A DNA stretch of 32,028 nucleotides from positions 1 to 32,028 of the forward strand of contig CAXKVV010001162.1 in assembly GCA_964058805.1 (NCBI GenBank), in the 5' to 3' direction. A program made the position numbers and the translations under genes. Below the pieces are notes generated by a model. That model did not search any database. It was given only the letters and a program-made list of their open reading frames with translations, and had not been told where the DNA came from. Below, piece by piece: positions 29,028-32,028 of the stretch. The DNA is from Schoenoplectus triqueter (Eukaryota > Streptophyta > Magnoliopsida > Poales > Cyperaceae). Positions within the stretch are counted from its first letter, which is position 1. The number at the start of each line of letters is the position of its first letter.

Positions 29028-30442
29028 TAGGGATGGCAATTAGGCCCGATGGCCCGTTGGCCTGCTCATACCCACCCGGCCCGAAGCCTTACCCGGTTAG
29101 CCCGATATCATAACAGGCCAAGTAAGGTCAGGCTAAGAAACAGGCCAGGCCAGGTATAGGAATTTTATTAATACCTGCAGGCAGCCTTCAGGATTAATTA
29201 CAAACCGTTGGATATATTTGAGGTTAATCATATACGTTCAATATTCTAGGGTAAACCCTAAGATTCACCCTTCCAAACTTTCAGAGAACAATCGATACTC
29301 TCTCTCTCATGTACTCTTCTCACGCGGCGCTCTCCAACTTTCCCTCTCAATCACCGCCTACCGGCGATTCCTATTTCTCACCCTTTAGCGAGCACAACGA
29401 GGCAACAAAGCTCAAATCTCTCCCTTCAGCGGCAGCGGCACACCCCTCTTTCTCACCCTATAGCGGCAAACCTCTTCAACGATTCACCGATACCCCTCCA
29501 AGGAGGCAAGAACACACATCGACAGTGACTCATCGGTAAGTCTCTTTCGATTGGATTGGATGATTTGGTTTCAATTGTTGTCGTGCCTTGCTGGCGTGCC
29601 TTAGCATTTCGTAAGTTCATGGATGAGTTTTTTGTTTTGCTCACTTGATGCTTCTCTCATTTCGTTTTTCATTATTTTCTCTGAATTTAAGTAATAAAAT
29701 CTCCAATTCATGTTATTCTGTGATGAAAAACATATGGCGAGTTCGAGAAGGTTCAATTCCAATCATTCATTTGATCTGTCCTAAATGGAGACAATGAGGC
29801 ATTTGTCGAGATTCGGCCCTAGTATATTTTTCAATTTCTCTCTTTTATTTTTTTAATTTGTATTTTGTCTTGCAGCGTTATGAGGATGCTGATGGTCTGG
29901 ACACTCTTTGCTGAATAACCAAACCTCCAAGCTCATTCTGAACGCCATTTTCTTTTATTGAAATTTCATGTAATAATGTTTGTGTTATTTTTCTGTATTA
30001 ATTATGTATTTTGTTGATAGTTTTGTTTTAAACTCTAATTTGAACAAAACATATTTTGATTCCGAAGAACATGTTTAAATACAACCAAACATTCAGATGA
30101 AATTTTGGGTTCTTGAAGCTTTTCTGAGGATTTACCTACTTGCCGGTATTAATTGTTGGCACATCTCCTGGCAAATGTAAAACCCTAGTTTAATATTTGT
30201 AATCAATTTCTGTGTGCTAAATAGGATGGGCATATGCGGGTATGGTCAGGTCAGGTAGGCCCACGGGCATGGACATGGCAGGGCAGGCAGGCGCGGGTTT
30301 GGGTGAAATGCCCACAGGTAGGTCAGGCATTAAATTCTAAGCCCATTATGTCAGGTCAGGCAGGACAGTCTTAAAATTTGGACAGACGGGTAAGGCACAG
30401 GATTGACGGGATACCCGTGGGTAAGGCCCATTGCCATCCCTA
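29028..30442. mobile_element. Non-autonomous hAT-type transposon (1,415 bp)
   Basis: A perfect 8-bp target duplication CGTAAGGA lies at 29020-29027 and 30443-30450, the length typical of hAT. The 13-bp terminal inverted repeats are TAGGGATGGCAAT and ATTGCCATCCCTA. Subterminal DNA has many short GGCCCG, GGGTA and AGGTCAGG motifs in both orientations, a hAT trait. The interior has no transposase frame (no hAT dimerisation or BED-finger motif seen), so it would need a transposase from elsewhere. The perfect target duplication suggests a fairly recent insertion. Confidence 0.92.
29309..29919 (+). other. Spliced-looking transcription unit inside the hAT element
   Basis: After a CT-rich run (29296-29310), an exon-like stretch with higher GC content contains an open frame of 76 codons (29309-29539), followed by a good donor (CATCG|GTAAGT, exon end 29535). 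It is matched by a polypyrimidine tract and acceptor (TTTTGTCTTGCAG, ending 29875). The next exon-like piece reads YEDADGLDTLC and stop in one frame, but that frame does not join the first exon's frame. It may be the untranslated first exon of the parent transposase gene, or a captured host fragment. I recognise no protein. Confidence 0.35.
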
Positions 30443-31537
30443 CGTAAGGAGTAGAGATGCCCCGTGTGTGTCATTCTTCTTCACATTCATGCATGCGACC
30501 AGCTTTGGAGCAACCTTGAGCGAGCACCAACATCGAATCAAAATAGCGCCAGGCGGCACACTCTTCGTTTCAACTTGCTGCTTTTTTTTTTTTTCGCATG
30601 TATAGATCCAGGTCCTCCTTTACATTCGGATTTTCTTCTCTTTTCTTTTATTCTCATTCTTCTTCTTTTTACCATTTAAATATCACCTTTTTGCAATAAA
30701 AATTATAGTAGGAATTTCCTACTACAAAAAAAAATGGTTGGCCGGTGCAACAAAGATTTTGGTTAGGACATTTACCAGAAAAATACGCAGCTGTCATTTT
30801 CTATTTTCCTCTTATAGAAGAAATATATTCGAGTTTATCTATTCAATGGAATGCGTTATGAAAATGCGTCAAGTTGTAATGTTTTGTATGATTCTGTAAT
30901 TACAATTGAGGCATAAATTTGGTTAAAAATGTGCATCATTAAATTTCGAATGCATTGTGGTACTTAAAAGTAAAATGCGCCGTATCTATTTAATTTTTAT
31001 AGAATAAACTTAAAAAATACAAAGAAAATAAAATTTGAAATGTTTTTTATGAGTTTTTGTTGTTTTTTATGGCAAACAAGATATAAAATGATTAAAAACA
31101 TGTAAAAAATAATTAAAATGTACTCTGAAGTGTAATAGTAGATTTTAAAAAAAAAAGATTCTATGAGTTTTAAATATTCTACTATTATAAATGAGACATA
31201 AATTAATTAAAATAATGTATAGAATGATTAAATGTGTTTTGAATATTACACTATTAATGCAAAATGCATTTTAATTTTGATCAGGTAAATTTATAGAACT
31301 TGGAAGATATAATTTGAAAAAAAAAATGTGAGTTTGGTGATTTATGATAATTAGTGAGGTGTAAAAAGTGTAAAACATTACAAGAATCGTTACAATGCAT
31401 AAAAGGTGTCGTATATATTTATTAGCTGGGCTAAATTAATGAACTTCTATAAGACAATATTTAAAATATCTTGTGAGTACTGGTAAATATATTAACAATA
31501 TAACCGAGAATCATTAAAATGTGTTTTGCAAATATCT
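30443..31537. other. Intergenic, AT-rich
   Basis: There is a short mixed-composition stretch to about 30600, then AT-rich DNA. ACTACAAAAAAAAA near 30720 and repeated MATTAAAATGTG motifs are seen. Plus-strand frames at 30378-30679 straddle the hAT border and are not credible genes. Confidence 0.4.
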
Positions 31538-31640
31538 TAGTAGCTCAAGTGGTAGCTAACTAGGATGATCTTCAAGTGGTAGCTAACTAGGATGATCTTT
31601 AAGTGATTATGAGTTCAAATCCTTATAGGTACAAAATAAT
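31538..31640 (+). repeat. tRNA-like SINE relic with a 27-bp internal duplication
   Basis: TAGCTCAAGTGGTAGC (31541 on) resembles a polymerase III A box, and GAGTTCAAATCC (31611-31622) a B box, as in plant tRNA-derived SINEs. Between them the 27-bp segment starting CAAGTGGTAGCTAACTAGG is repeated perfectly in tandem (31546-31572 and 31573-31599). The tRNA cloverleaf cannot be completed, so this is not a functional tRNA gene. Confidence 0.6.
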
Positions 31641-32028
31641 ATGAGCTAGATTTTTATCTTTCTCACAAAAAATATTTTAAAATATTTTAGTTGAATTTTG
31701 TTCGTAAAAAAATGTTGTATTTATTTCATTTTGGTCAGCTAAGCCTCAAGTGTACAAGACAATATTTGGAATACTTATGTTAGTTTTGATGACTTTATGA
31801 CATATAAATTAATTAAAAACGTGAATAAAACCATTAAAATGTGTTTTGAATGGCTTCCAGTAATCCAGTTAAAATGCTAAATAGATCTAAAATATCTTCT
31901 TTAAAGAAAAACAAATATGTGTAAGTGCACGGTTTCTTTTTGTTATACTTTGATGTCCATGTAATTTCAAATATTCATTGGCTTCAAATTTTTTGCTAAT
32001 ATAAAGATCAAATAATTTAACCCTCCTG
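31641..32028. other. AT-rich end of the window, no gene seen
   Basis: Low GC, with no open frame of interest. MATTAAAATGTGTTTTG near 31832-31848 recurs in similar form near 31512-31528 and 31230, hinting at a diverged repeat. Confidence 0.4.

Noticed and set aside
31541..31622. tRNA gene
   Set aside because: A-box and B-box-like motifs are present, but no complete cloverleaf or acceptor stem can be formed, and the A-box part is duplicated.

Overview
The window is plant nuclear DNA, from a flowering plant whose species I cannot name. The evidence is genes with GT-AG introns, AT-rich intergenic DNA, plant-type Ty1/copia, Ty3/gypsy and LINE relics, many foldback MITEs, a hAT element with an 8-bp target duplication, and two plant-type genes. 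I see no tRNA or rRNA gene, CRISPR array or bacterial operon. Most of the 32 kb is transposon-derived.

Layout. 1-4399: a Ty1/copia retrotransposon on the minus strand, cut by the left window edge. It has a complete 5' LTR, primer-binding site, gag, protease, integrase, reverse transcriptase, RNase H and polypurine tract, but eight in-frame stops and one frameshift. 4400-5434: a decayed Ty3/gypsy gag-protease relic on the plus strand. 5852-12310: a large unit with no recognisable coding sequence. It holds a 640-bp direct repeat (5852 and 7587), a 237-bp duplication, a TATA-like site near 9000, a four-copy 133-140-bp AT-rich tandem repeat (10790-11330) and a striking series of short hairpins. 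12822-15444: a nested cluster of foldback MITEs separated by TA, CT and AG microsatellites.

16757-18355 is an intact three-exon class II O-methyltransferase gene of 340 residues with a TATA box. 19393-20298 is a LINE relic. 20560-20799 is a broken SCNM1-like zinc-finger exon. 20966-23022 is a possible long-inverted-repeat element with two MITEs inside. 23202-24413 may be a tiny two-exon gene for a 42-residue hydrophobic protein. 24976-25730 is a MITE with a 9-bp target duplication and a second MITE nested in it. 26346-27950 is an intact intronless gene for a J-like protein with a zinc ribbon and four AT-hooks, with a MITE about 190 bp upstream. 29028-30442 is a non-autonomous hAT element with a spliced-looking interior. 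Near 31540 is a tRNA-like SINE relic.

The two well-supported genes (O-methyltransferase and J-like AT-hook protein) have no evident functional link. The main novelty is the hairpin array at 11461-12310, with related hairpins at 7320-7430 and 9083-9742. Groups of hairpins keep the same loop sequence and length while their stems differ in sequence and still pair. Most stems of one group keep a single bulged base at the same place, and nearly all non-Watson-Crick pairs I noted are G-T on the plus strand. This suggests a repeated structured element, perhaps acting as RNA. I do not recognise it.
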